DNA from: Cristatella mucedo
Lineage: Eukaryota; Bryozoa; Phylactolaemata; Cristatellidae
Direction of reading: 5' to 3'
NCBI GenBank assembly: GCA_009760855.2
Contig: WPIO01000510.1
Coordinates: 1 to 33,896, forward strand
DNA: 33,896 nucleotides
Part shown: piece by piece, positions 1 to 10,550 of the stretch
Position numbering within the stretch: the stretch's first letter is position 1
Layout: each line of letters opens with the position of its first letter
Position numbers and translations under genes: made by a program
The notes under the pieces: generated by a model
Seen by the model: the letters and a program-made list of their open reading frames with translations, nothing else
The model's database searches: none
What the model was told of the DNA's origin: nothing

Positions 1-124
1 GTTTCTAGATATTCTCGTGATCTGCTGCGAACTCGTGCGAAAAACGTGTTGTTTACGTGCGAAATGCTTTAAACATGGTGCAGCACTCTGATGCCAGCTA
101 GCGCACGCTCTGACAAGCAGATTT
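1..124 (+). repeat. First monomer, lacking its first 3 bases, with small insertions
   Basis: The unit starts at its fourth base and still reaches the next unit start only at 125. It carries about three extra bases: one in ATTCTCGTGATC (normally ATTCCGCGATC) and two in GCGAAAAACGTG (normally GCGAAACGTG). Its ACGTGCGAAATGC and CATGGTGCAGC segments resemble the block IV kind more than its block I neighbours. Confidence 0.7.
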
Positions 125-209
125 GAAGTTTCTAGATATTCCGGGATCTGCTGCGAACTCGCGCGAAATGTGTTATTCGAGTGCGAAATGCTCAAAACAT
201 GGTGCAGCA

Positions 210-1064
210 CTCTGCTGCCAGCTACCGCACGCTACGAAGAGCAGATTTAAAGTTTCTGGATATTCTGCGATCTGCTGCGAACTAGTGTGAAATAAGTCAA
301 GCAAGTGCGAAATGCTTGAAACTAGGTGCTGCACTCTGCTACAGGCTACAGCACGCTCCGGCTAGCAGATTTGAAGTTCGAAGATATACAGCGATCTGCT
401 GCGAACTCATGCGAAATGTGTTATTTGAGTGCGAAATGCTTAAACCAAAGTGCAGCACTCTGCTGCCGGCTACAGCACGGTCCGACGAACAGATTTGAAG
501 TTTCTAGAAATTTCGTGATCTGCTGTGAACTCTTGCCAAATAAGTTATTTACCTGCGAAATGCATGAAACAAGGTGCAGCAGTCTGCTGCCTACCAAAGC
601 ACGTTCCGACGAGCAGATTTGAAGTTTCGAGATATTCCGCAATCTGCTGCAAACTCGTGCGAAATGAGTTATTCAAGTGCGAAATGCCTAAAACAAGGTG
701 CAGCACTCTGCTGCCAGCTACCGCACCCTGCGAAAACTTGATTTGAAAAATCTGAATATTCCGTGAATTGCTGGGAACTCGTGCGAATTGTGTTATTCAA
801 GTGCGAAATGCTTGAAACAAGGTGCCTCACTCTGCTGCCCGGTGCGGCATGCTCCGAAGAGCAGATTTAAAATTTCAGGATATTTCTCAATCTGCTGCGT
901 ACTCGTGCGAAATGTGTTCTTCAAGTGCGAAATGCTTGAAAAAAGGTGCAGCACTCCCCAGCCAGCTACAGCACGCTTCAAAAAATTGATTTGAAAAATT
1001 TGAATATTCCGTGAACTGCTGCGAACTCGTGCGAAAATAGTTATTCAAGTGCGAAATGCTTGAA
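210..1064 (+). repeat. Segmental duplication copy 1 (~855 bp, pair with 2814-3667)
   Basis: This stretch of about seven monomers matches 2814-3667, lying 2604 bp (exactly 21 monomers) downstream. By eye I find one substitution (TTTCTCAATC here, TTTCACAATC there) and one missing A in the CTTCAAAAA run near 984. Even private variants such as GGTGCTGCACTCTGCTACAG are shared. Similarity is lost at both ends, where other subfamilies take over. The near identity indicates a recent copy event. Confidence 0.85.
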
Positions 1065-1116
1065 AATACGTGCAGCGCTCTGCTGCCAGCTACGGCACGC
1101 AACGAAGAGCAGATTT

Positions 1117-1488
1117 AAAGTTTCTGGATATTCTGCGATCTGCTGCGAACTAGTGTGAAATAAGTCAAGCAAGTGCAAAATGCTTGAAACTAGGTGCAGC
1201 ACTCTGCTACAGGCTACAGCACGCTCCGGCTAGCAGATTTGAAGTTCGAAGATATACAGCGATCTGCTGCGAACTCATGCGAAATGTGTTATTTGAGTGC
1301 GAAATGCTTAAACCAAAGTGCAGCACTTCGCTGCCAGCTACAGCACGCTCCGACGAACAGATTTGAAGTTTCTAGAAATTCCGTGATCTGCTGTGAACTC
1401 TTGCGAAATGATTTATTTACCTTCGAAATGCATGAAACAAGGTGCAGCAGTCTGCTGCCTACTAGAACACGCTCCAACGAGCAGATTT
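1117..1488 (+). repeat. A-B-C three-monomer cassette (exemplar)
   Basis: Three consecutive diagnostic monomers form a unit of 372 bp. A (1117-1240) has AACTAGTGTGAAATAAGTC and a CTACAGGCTACAGCACGC end followed by CGGCTAGCAG. B (1241-1364) starts GAAGTTCGAAGATAT. C (1365-1488) has TCTAGAAATTCCGTGATC and GAACTCTTGCG. The same order recurs with A starting at 249, 1737, 2853, 3720, 5208, 9720, 17372 and 20470. A-B without a clear C occurs at 11048, and a truncated A at 7429. Spacing varies (7, 5, 9, 7 and 12 monomers for the first intervals), so the trio moves as a block inside changing contexts. Confidence 0.85.
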
Positions 1489-2813
1489 GAAGTTTCGAGA
1501 TGTTCCGTGATCTGCTGCGAACTCGTGCGAAACGTGTTATTTGCGTGCGACATGCTTAAAACAAGGTGAAGCACTCTGCTACGAGCCAGCACACGTTCCG
1601 ACAAGCAGATATGAAGTTTCTAGATATCCAGCGATCCGCTGCGAACTCGTGCGAAATGTGTTATTCAAGTGCGAAATGAGTGAACAAGGGTGCAGCACTC
1701 TGCTGCCAGCTACGGCACGCTACGAAGAGCAGATTTAAAGTTTCTGCATATACAGCGATCTGCTGCGAACTAGTGTGAAATAAGTCAAGCAAGTGCGAAA
1801 TGCTTGAAACTAGGTGCAGCACTCTGCGACAGGCTACAGCACGCTCCGGCTAGCAGATTTGAAGTTCGAAGATATTCCGCGATCTGCTGGGAACTCATGC
1901 GAAATGTGTTATTTGAGTGCGAAATGCATAAACCAAAGTGCAGCACTCTGCTGCCAGCTACAGCACGCTCCGACGAACAGATTTGAAGTTTCTAGAAATT
2001 CCGTGATGTGCTGTGAACTCTTGCGAAATAAGTTATTTACCTTCGAAATGCATGAAACAAGGTACAGCAGTCTGCTGCCTACCAGAGCTCGCTCCGACGA
2101 GCAGATTTGAAGTTTCTGGATATTCCGCGATTTGCTGCCAACTCGTGCGAAATGAGTTATTCAAGTGCGAAATGCTTGAAACAAGGTGCCTCACTCTGCT
2201 GCCCGGTACGGCATGCTCCGAAGAGCAGATTTAAAGTTTCAGGATATTTCTCGATCTGCTGCGAACTCGTGCGAAATGTGTTCTTCAAGTGCGAAATTCT
2301 TGAAAAAAGATGCAGCACTCCCCAGCCAGCTACAGCACGCTTCGAAAAATTGATTTTAAAAATATGAATATTCCGTGAACTGCTGCGAACTCGTGCGAAA
2401 TGTGTTATTTACGTCGGAAATGCTTGAACCAATGTGCAGCACTCAGCTGCCAGCTACAGCACGCTCCGACGAACAGATTTGAAGTTACTAGAAATTCCGT
2501 GATCTGCTGTGACCTCTTGCGAAATAAGTTATTTACCTGCGAAACGCATGAAACAAGGTGCAGCCGTCTGCTGCCAGCCAGAGCACGCTGCGACGAGCCG
2601 ATTTAAAGTTTCTAGATATTCTGTGATCTGCTGCGAACTCGTGCGAAAATAGTTATTCCAGTGCGAAATGCTTGAAAATACGTGCAGCACTCTGCTGCCA
2701 GCCAGCACAAGGTCAGAAGAGCAGATTTGAAGTTTCGAGATATTTAGCGATCTTCTGCGAACTCGTGCGAAATATGTTAGTCAAGTGCGAAATGCTTGAA
2801 CAAGGATGCAGCA

Positions 2814-3667
2814 CTCTGCTGCCAGCTACCGCACGCTACGAAGAGCAGATTTAAAGTTTCTGGATATTCTGCGATCTGCTGCGAACTAGTGTGAAATAAG
2901 TCAAGCAAGTGCGAAATGCTTGAAACTAGGTGCTGCACTCTGCTACAGGCTACAGCACGCTCCGGCTAGCAGATTTGAAGTTCGAAGATATACAGCGATC
3001 TGCTGCGAACTCATGCGAAATGTGTTATTTGAGTGCGAAATGCTTAAACCAAAGTGCAGCACTCTGCTGCCGGCTACAGCACGGTCCGACGAACAGATTT
3101 GAAGTTTCTAGAAATTTCGTGATCTGCTGTGAACTCTTGCCAAATAAGTTATTTACCTGCGAAATGCATGAAACAAGGTGCAGCAGTCTGCTGCCTACCA
3201 AAGCACGTTCCGACGAGCAGATTTGAAGTTTCGAGATATTCCGCAATCTGCTGCAAACTCGTGCGAAATGAGTTATTCAAGTGCGAAATGCCTAAAACAA
3301 GGTGCAGCACTCTGCTGCCAGCTACCGCACCCTGCGAAAACTTGATTTGAAAAATCTGAATATTCCGTGAATTGCTGGGAACTCGTGCGAATTGTGTTAT
3401 TCAAGTGCGAAATGCTTGAAACAAGGTGCCTCACTCTGCTGCCCGGTGCGGCATGCTCCGAAGAGCAGATTTAAAATTTCAGGATATTTCACAATCTGCT
3501 GCGTACTCGTGCGAAATGTGTTCTTCAAGTGCGAAATGCTTGAAAAAAGGTGCAGCACTCCCCAGCCAGCTACAGCACGCTTCAAAAATTGATTTGAAAA
3601 ATTTGAATATTCCGTGAACTGCTGCGAACTCGTGCGAAAATAGTTATTCAAGTGCGAAATGCTTGAA
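2814..3667 (+). repeat. Segmental duplication copy 2 (pair with 210-1064)
   Basis: This is the second copy of the seven-monomer segment. It contains an A-B-C cassette (2853-3224), then D, E and F monomers and the start of a GAAAAAT unit. It diverges from copy 1 at GCTTGAACAAGG, where copy 1 reads GCTTGAAAATACG, so the breakpoint is near 3667. The F-type unit is 123 bp because of a one-base contraction of an A run. Confidence 0.85.
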
Positions 3668-4591
3668 CAAGGATGCAGCACTCTGCTGCCAGCAACCGCA
3701 GGCTAAGAAGAGCAGATTTAAAGTTTCTGGATATTCTGCGATCTGCTGCGAACTAGTGTGAAATAAGTCAAGCAAGTGCAAAATGCTTGAAACTAGGTGC
3801 AGCACTCTGCTACAGGCTACAGCACGCTCCGGCTAGCAGATTTGAAGTTCGAAGATATACAGCGATCTGCTGCGAACTCATGCGAAATGTGTTATTTGAG
3901 TGCGAAATGCTTAAACCAAAGTGCAACACTCTGCTGCCGGCTACAGCACGCTCCGACGAACAGATTTGAAGTTTCTAGAATATCCGTGATCTGCTGTGAA
4001 CTCTTGCCAAATAAGTTATTTACCTGCGAAATACATGAAACAAGGTGCAGCAGTGTGCTGCCTACCAGAGCACGTTCCGACGAGCAGATTTAAAGTTTCG
4101 AGATATTCCGCAATCTGCTGCGAACTCGTGCAAAATGAGTTATTTAAGTGCGAAATGCCTAAAACAAGGTGCAGCACTCTGCTGCCAGCTACCGCACCTT
4201 GCGAAAACTTGATTTGAAAAATCTGAATATTCCGTGAATTGCTGTGAACTCGTGCGAAATCTGTTTTTCAAGTGCGAAATGCTTGAAAAAAGGTGCAGCA
4301 CTCCCCAGCCAGCTACAGCAAGCTTTGAAAAATTGATTTGAAAAATTTGAATATTCCGTGAACTGCTGCGAACTCGTGCGAAATGTGTTATTTGAGTGCG
4401 AAATGCTTGAACGAATGTGCAGCACTCTGCTGCCAGTTACAGCACGCTCCGACGAACAGATTTGAAGTTTCTAGAAATTCCGTGATCTGCTGTGAACTCA
4501 TGCGAAATAAGTTATTTAACTGCGAAATACATGAAACAAGAGGCTGCAGTCTGCTGCCTACTAGAGCACGCTCCGACGAGCAGATTTAAAG

Positions 4592-4608
4592 TTTCGAGAT
4601 ATTCGGCG
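4592..4608 (+). promoter_or_regulatory. CENP-B-box-like 17-mer
   Basis: The monomer starting at 4588 reads T-TTCG-AGAT-A-TT-CGGC-G. The CENP-B box core is usually given as NTTCGNNNNANNCGGGN. This site matches eight of the nine fixed positions, with the last G of CGGG replaced by C. Related type D monomers (621, 3225, 4092, 7746) match seven of nine. Most monomers have TTCT in place of TTCG and lack the site. Binding is not shown and the match may be chance. Confidence 0.3.
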
Positions 4609-5159
4609 ATCTGCTGCGAACTCGTGCGAAATGAGTTTTTAAAGTGCGAAATGCTTAAAGCAAGGTGCAGCACTTTGCTGCCAGCCAGTACACGTTCCGA
4701 CAAGCAGATTTGAAGTTTCTAGATATCCAGCGATCCGCTGCGAACACGTGCGAAAGTAGTTATTTATGTGCGAAATGCTTGAAACAAAGTGCAGCACTCT
4801 GCTGCCAGCTACCTCAAGCTGCGAAGAGCAGATTTGAAGTTTCTGGATATTCCGCGATTTGCTGCCAACTCGTGCGAAACGTGTTATTTGTGTGGGACAT
4901 GCTTAAAACAAGGTGAAGGACTCTGCTACCAGCCAGCACACGCTCCGACGAGCAGATTTGAAGTTTCTAGATATTCCACGATCTGCTGGAAACACGAGTG
5001 AGATGAGTTATTCAAGTGCGAAATGCTTGAAAATACGTGCAGCACTTTGCTGCCAGCCAGCAAAAGGTCAGAGGAGCAGATTTGAAATTTCTAGATATTT
5101 AGCGATCTACTGCGAACTCGTGCGAAATGTGTTATTCTAGTGCGAAATGCTTGAACAAG

Positions 5160-5965
5160 GGTGCAGCACTCTGCTGCCAGCTACCTCACGCTACGAAGAG
5201 CAGATTTAAAGTTTCTGAATATTCCGCGATCTGCTGCAAACTAGTGTGAAATAAGTCAAGCAAGTGTGAAAGGCTTAAAACTAGGTGCAGCACTCTGCTA
5301 CAGGCTACAGCACGCTCCGGCTAGCAGATTTGAAGTTCGAAGATATTCCGCGATCTGCTTCGAACTTATGCGAATTGTGTTATTTGAGTTTGAAATGCTT
5401 AAACCAAAGTGATGCACTCTGCTTTCAGCTACAGCACGCTCCGACGAATAGATTTGAAGTTTCTAGAAATTCCGTGATCTGCTGTGAACTCTTGCGAAAT
5501 AAGTTATTTACCTGCGAAATGCTTAAAGCAAGATGCAGCAGTCTGCTGCCTACCAGAGCACGCTCCGACGAGCAGATTTGAAGTTTCGAGATGTTCCGTG
5601 ATCTGCTGCGAACTCGTGCAAAACGTGTTATTTGCGTGCAACATGCTTAAAACAAGGTGAAGCACTCTGCTACCAGCCAGCACACGTTCCGATAAGCAGA
5701 TTTGAAGTTTCTAGATATCCAGCGATGTGCTGCGAACTCGTGCGAAATGAGTTATTCAAGTGCGAAATGCCTGAAACAAAGTGCAGCACTCTGCTGCCCG
5801 GTACGGCATGCTTGGAAGAGAAGATTTAAAGTTTCAGGATATTTCTCGATCTGCTGCGAACTCGTGCGAAATGTGTTCTTCAGGTGCGAAATGCTTGAAA
5901 AAAGATGGAGCACTCCCCAACTAGCTACAGCACGCTGCGAAAAATTGATTTTAAAAATATGAATA
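5160..5965 (+). repeat. Older segmental duplication copy 1 (pair with 9672-10477)
   Basis: A six- to seven-monomer stretch, including an A-B-C cassette at 5208-5579, resembles 9672-10477 at an offset of 4512 bp. Shared private variants include TTCCGATAAGCAG, GCGTGCAACATGC, GGCATGCTTGGAAGAGAAG and AGATGGAGCACTCCCC. Several substitutions separate the copies, so this event is older than the 855-bp duplication. Confidence 0.75.
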
Positions 5966-6075
5966 TTCCGTAAACTGCTGCGAACACGTGCGAAATGTGT
6001 TATTTACGTGCGAAATGCTTGAACCAATGTGCTGCACTCAGCTGCCAGCTACAGCACGCTCCGACGAACAGATTT

Positions 6076-6189
6076 GAAGTTTCTAGAAATTCCCTGATCT
6101 GCTGTAAAAATAGTTATTCCAGTGCGAAATGCTTGAAAATACGTGCAGCACTCTGCTGCCAGCCAGCACAAGGTCAGAAGAGCAGATTT
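6076..6189 (+). repeat. 114-bp chimeric monomer with a 10-bp deletion
   Basis: The unit starts like type C (TCTAGAAATTCC) but after CTGCTGT it runs straight into AAAAATAGTTATTCC, a feature of another subfamily. The segment around GAACTCGTGCG is lost and the unit is 114 bp. The monomer at 8490 has the same junction with a different left part. Confidence 0.8.
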
Positions 6190-7280
6190 GAAGTTTCTAG
6201 ATATTTAGCGATCAACTGTAAACTCGTGCGAAATGTGTTATTCAAGTGAGAAATGCTTGAACATGGGTGCAGCACTCTGTTGCCAGCTACCGCACGCTAC
6301 GAAGAGCAGTTTCAAAGTTTCTGGATATTCCGCGATCTGCTGCGAAATAGTGTGAAATAAGTCCAGCAAGTGCGAAATGCTTAAAACAAGGTGAAGCACT
6401 CTGCTACCAGCCAGCACACGTTCCGACAAGCAGTTTGAAGTTTCTAGATATCCAGCGATCCGCTGCGAACTCGTGCGAAACGTGTTATTTGAGTGGGAAA
6501 TGCTTAAACCAAAGTGCAGCACTCTGCTGCCAGCTACAGCACGCTCCGACGAAGAGATTTGAAGTTTCTAGAAATTCCGTGATCTGCTGTGAACTCTTGC
6601 GAGATAAAATATTTACCTTCGAAATGCATGAAACAAGGTGCAGCAGTGTGCTGCCTACCAGAGCACGCTCCGACGAGCAGATTTGAAGTTTCTGGATATT
6701 CCGCGATTTGCTGCCAACTCGTGCGAAATGAGTTATTCAAGTGCGAAATGCTTGAAACAAGGTGCCTCACTCTGCTGCCCGGTAAGGCATGCTCCGAAAA
6801 GCAGATTTAAAGTTTCAGGATATTTCTCGATCTGCTGCGAACTCGTGCGAAATGTGTTCTTCAAGTGCGAAATGCTTGAAAAAAGATGCAGCACTCCCCA
6901 GCCAGCTACAGCACGCTTCGAAAAATTGATTATAAAAATTTGAATATTCGGTGAACTGCTGCGAACTCGTGCGAAATGTGTTATTTACGTGGGAAATGCT
7001 TGAACCAACGTGCAGCACTCAGCTGCCAGCTACAGCACCCTCCAACGAACAGATTTGAATTTTCTAGGAATTCCGTGATCTGCTGTGAACTCTTGCGAAA
7101 TAAGTTATTTACCTGCAAAATGCATGAAACAAAGTGCAGCCGTCTACTGCCAGCCAGAGCACGCTGCAACGAGCCGATTTGAAGTTTCAAGATATTATGT
7201 GATCTGCTGTGAACTCGTGCGAAAATAGTTATTCAAGTGTGAAATGCTTGAAACAAAGTGCAGCACTCTGCTGCCAGCCA
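6105..7280 (+). repeat. Segmental duplication copy 1 (~1.18 kb, pair with 8519-9695)
   Basis: About nine to ten monomers match 8519-9695 at an offset of 2414-2415 bp. Shared private variants include GATCAACTGTAAACTCG, AAGTGAGAAATGC, GCGAAATAAAATATTTACC (GCGAGATAAAATATTTACC here), and the E/F/GAAAAAT series that follows. Scattered substitutions and one-base indels separate the copies. Confidence 0.75.
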
Positions 7281-7428
7281 GCACAAGGTCAGAAGAGCAG
7301 ATTTGAAGTTTCTTGATATTTAGCGATCTACTGCGAACTCGTGCGAAATGTGTTATTCTAGTGCGAAATGTTTGAACAAGGGTGCAGCACTCTGCTGCCA
7401 GCTACGGCACGCTACGAAAAACAGATTT

Positions 7429-7500
7429 AAAGTTTCTGGATATTCTGCGATCTGCTGCGAACTAGTGTGAAATCTACAGCACGCTTCGACGAACAGATTT
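7429..7500 (+). repeat. 72-bp truncated monomer (52-bp deletion)
   Basis: The unit begins as a type A monomer (GCGAACTAGTGTGAAAT) and then joins directly to CTACAGCACGCTTCGACG, the end of a type B-like unit. The dyad and the second CGTGCGAAA copy are missing. It lies directly before a fresh single-monomer duplication, so this spot looks like a local recombination site. Confidence 0.85.
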
Positions 7501-7621
7501 GAAGTTTATAGAAGTTCCGTGATCTGCTGTGAACACTTGCGAAATCAGTTATGTACCTGCGAAATGCATGAAACAAGGTGTAGCAGTCTGCGCTACCAGA
7601 GATGCTCCGACGAACAGATTT
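7501..7621 (+). repeat. Type C-like monomer, copy 1 of an adjacent duplication (121 bp)
   Basis: It shares with the next unit (7622-7745) private variants that I see nowhere else: TTTATAGAAGTTCC, GAACACTTGCG, AAATCAGTTATGTACC and GGTGTAGCAG. It differs by small deletions at the end (TCTGCGCTACC for TCTGCTGCCTACC, and AGATGC for AGCATGC), giving 121 bp. Adjacent units with shared private changes indicate a one-monomer tandem duplication. Confidence 0.85.
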
Positions 7622-7745
7622 GAAGTTTATAGAAGTTCCGTGATCTGCTGTGAACACTTGCGAAATCAGTTATGTACCTGCGAAATGCATGAAACAAGGT
7701 GTAGCAGTCTGCTGCCTACCAGAGCATGCTCCGACGAGCAGATTT
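7622..7745 (+). repeat. Type C-like monomer, copy 2 of an adjacent duplication (124 bp)
   Basis: This is the full-length partner of 7501-7621. Here the dyad region (GCAGTCTGCTGCC) is intact, unlike copy 1, so the small deletions in copy 1 probably followed the duplication. Confidence 0.85.
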
Positions 7746-7846
7746 GAAGTTTCGAGATATTCCGCGATCTGCTGCGAACTCATGCGAAATAAGTTTTTTA
7801 AGTGCGAAATGCCTAAAGCAAGGTGGAGCACTCTGCTGCCAGCCAG

Positions 7847-8011
7847 CACACGTTCCGACAAGCAGATTTGAAGTTTCTAGATATCCAGCGATTCGCTGTG
7901 GACACGTGCGAAATGAGTTATTCAAGTGCGAAATCATTGAAACAAAGTGCAACACTCTGCTGCCAGCTACAGCACGCTGCAAAGAGCAGATTTGAAGTTT
8001 CTGGATATTCC
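7847..8011 (+). repeat. Three-monomer-spaced duplication copy 1 (pair with 8219-8383)
   Basis: The private combination GATTCGCTGTGGACACG followed by AAATCATTGAAACAAAG recurs 372 bp (three monomers) downstream, where the second string reads AAATCCTTGAAACAAAG. Only a few substitutions separate the copies across the monomer and the start of the next. This is a local three-unit amplification. Confidence 0.75.
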
Positions 8012-8218
8012 GCGATTTGCTGCGAACTCGTGCGAAATGAGTTATTTAAGCGCAAAATGCTTAAAGCAAGGTTCAGCACTCTGTTGCCAGCTAGCCCACG
8101 CTCCGACAAGCAGATTTGAAGATTCTAGATATTCCGCGATCTGCTGCGAACTCGTGCGAAACGTGATATTTGCCAGCAACATGCTTAAAACAAGGTGAAG
8201 CACTCTGCTACCAGCCAG

Positions 8219-8383
8219 CACACGTTCCGACAAGCAGATCTGAAGTTTCTAGATATCCAGCGATTCGCTGTGGACACGTGCGAAATGAGTTATTCAAGTG
8301 CGAAATCCTTGAAACAAAGTGTAGCACTCTGCTGCCAGCTACAGCACGCTGCGAAAAGCAGATTTGAAGTTTCTGGATATTCC
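8219..8383 (+). repeat. Three-monomer-spaced duplication copy 2 (pair with 7847-8011)
   Basis: It matches 7847-8011 apart from a few substitutions and then diverges at GATTTGCTGGTAACACG, where copy 1 reads GATTTGCTGCGAACTCG. Confidence 0.73.
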
Positions 8384-8489
8384 GCGATTTGCTGGTAACA
8401 CGTGTGAGATGAGTTATTCAAGTGGGAAATGCTTGAAAATAGGTGAAGCCGTCTGCTGCCTGCCAGTGCATGCTGCGACGAGCCGATTT

Positions 8490-8603
8490 GAAGTTTCTAG
8501 ATATTCTGTGATCTGCTGCAAAAATAGTTATTCAAGTGCGAAATGCTTGAAAATACGTGCAGCACTCTGCTGCCGGCCAGCACAAGGTAAGAAGAGCAGA
8601 TTT
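8490..8603 (+). repeat. 114-bp monomer sharing the 10-bp deletion of 6076
   Basis: CTGCTGC joins directly to AAAAATAGTTATTC, the same junction as at 6076. The left part is TCTAGATATTCTGTG rather than the type C form, so the two units share the deletion but not the flank. Confidence 0.8.
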
Positions 8604-9695
8604 GAAGTTTCTAGATATTTAGCGATCAACTGTAAACTCGTGCGAAATGTGTTGTTTAAGTGAGAAATGCTTGAACAAGGGTGCAGCACTCTGTTGCCAG
8701 CTACCGCACGCTACGAAGAGCAGATTCAAAGTTTCTGGATATTCCGCGATCAACTGCGAACTAGTGTGAAATAAGTCCAGCAAGTGCGAAATGCTTAAAA
8801 CAAGGTGCAGCACTCTGCTACCAGCCAGCACACGTTCCGACAAGCAGACTTGAAGTTTCTAGATATCCAGCGATCCGCTGCGAACTCGTGCGAAACGTGT
8901 TATTTGAGTGGGAAAAGCTCAAACCAAAGTGCAGCACTCTGCTGCCAGCTACAGCACGCTCCGACGAACAGATTTGAAGTTTCTAGAAATTCCGTGATCT
9001 GCTGTGAACTCTTGCGAAATAAAATATTTACCTTCAAAATGCATGAAACAAGGTGCAGCAGTCTGCTGCCTACCAGAGCACGCTCCGACGAGCAGATTTG
9101 AAGTTTCTGGATAGTCTGCGATTTGCTGCCAACTCGTGCGAAATGAGTTATTCAAGTGCGAAATGCTTGAAACAAGGTGCCTCACTCCTCTGCCCGGTAC
9201 GGCATGCTCCGAAGAGCAGATTTAAAGTTTCAGGATATTTCTCGATCTGCTGCGAACTCGTGCGAAATGTGTTCTTCAAGTGCGAAATGCTTGAAAAAAG
9301 ATGCAGCACTCCCCAGCCAGCCACAGCACGCTTCGAAAAATTGACTTTAAAAATATGAATATTCCGTAAACTGCTGCGAACACGTGCGAAATGTGTTATT
9401 TACGTGCGAAATGCTTGAACTAATGTGCAGCACTCAGCTGCCAGCTACAGCACGCTCCGACGAACAGATTTGAAGTTTCCAGAAATTCCGTGATCTGCTG
9501 TGAACTCTTGAGAAATAAGTTATTTACCAGCAAAATGCATGAAACAAAGTGCAGCCGTCTACTGCCAGCCAGAGCACTCTGCCACGAGCCGATTTGAAGT
9601 TTCAATATATTCTGTGATCTGCTGCGAACTCGTGCGAAATTAGTTATTCAAGTGTGAAATGCTTGAAACAAAGTGCAGCACTCTGCTGCCAGCTA
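8519..9695 (+). repeat. Segmental duplication copy 2 (pair with 6105-7280)
   Basis: This copy runs from the AAAAATAGTTATTC junction through the AAGTGTGAAATGC monomer near 9640. In copy 1 the segment is followed by a CAGCACAAGGTCAG end, here by a CTACCTCACGC end, which places the breakpoint close to 9695. An A-B-C cassette follows at 9720. Confidence 0.73.
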
Positions 9696-10477
9696 CCTCA
9701 CGCTACGAAGAGCAGATTTAAAGTTTCTGGATATTCCCTGATCTGCTGCAAACTAGTGTGAAATAAGTCAAGCAAGTGCGAAAGGCTTGAAACTAGGTGC
9801 AGCACTCTGCTACAGGCTACAGCACGCTCCGGCTAGCAGATTTGAAGTTCGAAGATATTCTGCGATCTGCTGCAAACTTATGTGAAATGTGTTTTTTGAG
9901 TGCGAAATGCATAAACCAAAGTGCAGCACACTGCTGCCAGCTACAGCACGCTCCGACGAACAGATTTGAAATTTCTAGAAATTCCGTGATCTGCTGTGAA
10001 CTCTTGCGAAATACGTTATTTACCTGCTAAATGCATGAAACAAGGTGCAGCAGTCTGCTGCCTACCAGAGCACGCTCCGACGAGAAGATTTGAATTTTCG
10101 AGATGTTCCGTGATCTGCTGCGAACTCGTGCGAAACGTGTTATTTGCGTGCAACATGCTTAAAACGAGGTGAAGCACTCTGCTACCAGCCAGCACACGTT
10201 CCGATAAGCAGATTTGAAGTTTCTAGATATCCAGCGATGTGCTGCGAACATGTGGGAAATGAGTAATTCAAGTGCGAAATGCTTGAAACAAAGTGCAGCA
10301 CTCTGCTGCCCGGTACGGCATGCTTGGAAGAGAAGATTTAAAGTTTCAGGACATTTCTCGATCTGCTGCGAACTCGTGCGAAATGTGTTCTTCATGTGCG
10401 AAATGCTTGAAAAAAGATGGAGCACTCCCCAGCCAGCTACAGCACGCTTCGAAAAATTGATTTTAAAAATATGAATA
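9672..10477 (+). repeat. Older segmental duplication copy 2 (pair with 5160-5965)
   Basis: This is the downstream copy of the 4512-bp-offset pair, with an A-B-C cassette at 9720-10091. It ends close to the 87-bp aberrant monomer at 10464, where the array jumps to a different subfamily. The deletion junction may therefore mark the edge of the transferred segment. Confidence 0.72.
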
Positions 10478-10550
10478 TTCCGCAAAACTATGCCTAAAAC
10501 AAGGTGCAGCACTTTGCTGCCAGCTACCGCACCCTGCGAAAACTTGATTT
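10464..10550 (+). repeat. 87-bp truncated chimeric monomer
   Basis: The unit starts TAAAAATATGAATATTCCGC and then jumps to AAAACTATGCCTAAAACAAGG. The whole GATCTGCTGCGAACTCG to GTGCGAAATG part is lost, about 37 bp. Downstream it continues as a type D end (CTACCGCACCCTGCG). I read it as a deletion or unequal exchange between a GAAAAAT unit and a D unit. Confidence 0.82.

Noticed and set aside
125-248. Frequent GATC and XbaI TCTAGA sites as regulatory signals
   Set aside because: They are simply part of the monomer sequence; useful for restriction ladders but no sign of function.
5332-5352. RNA polymerase III B-box-like GTTCGAAG in type B monomers
   Set aside because: GAAGTTCGAAGATATT lacks the C expected at the end of GTTCGANNC, and there is no matching A box at proper spacing or tRNA fold.
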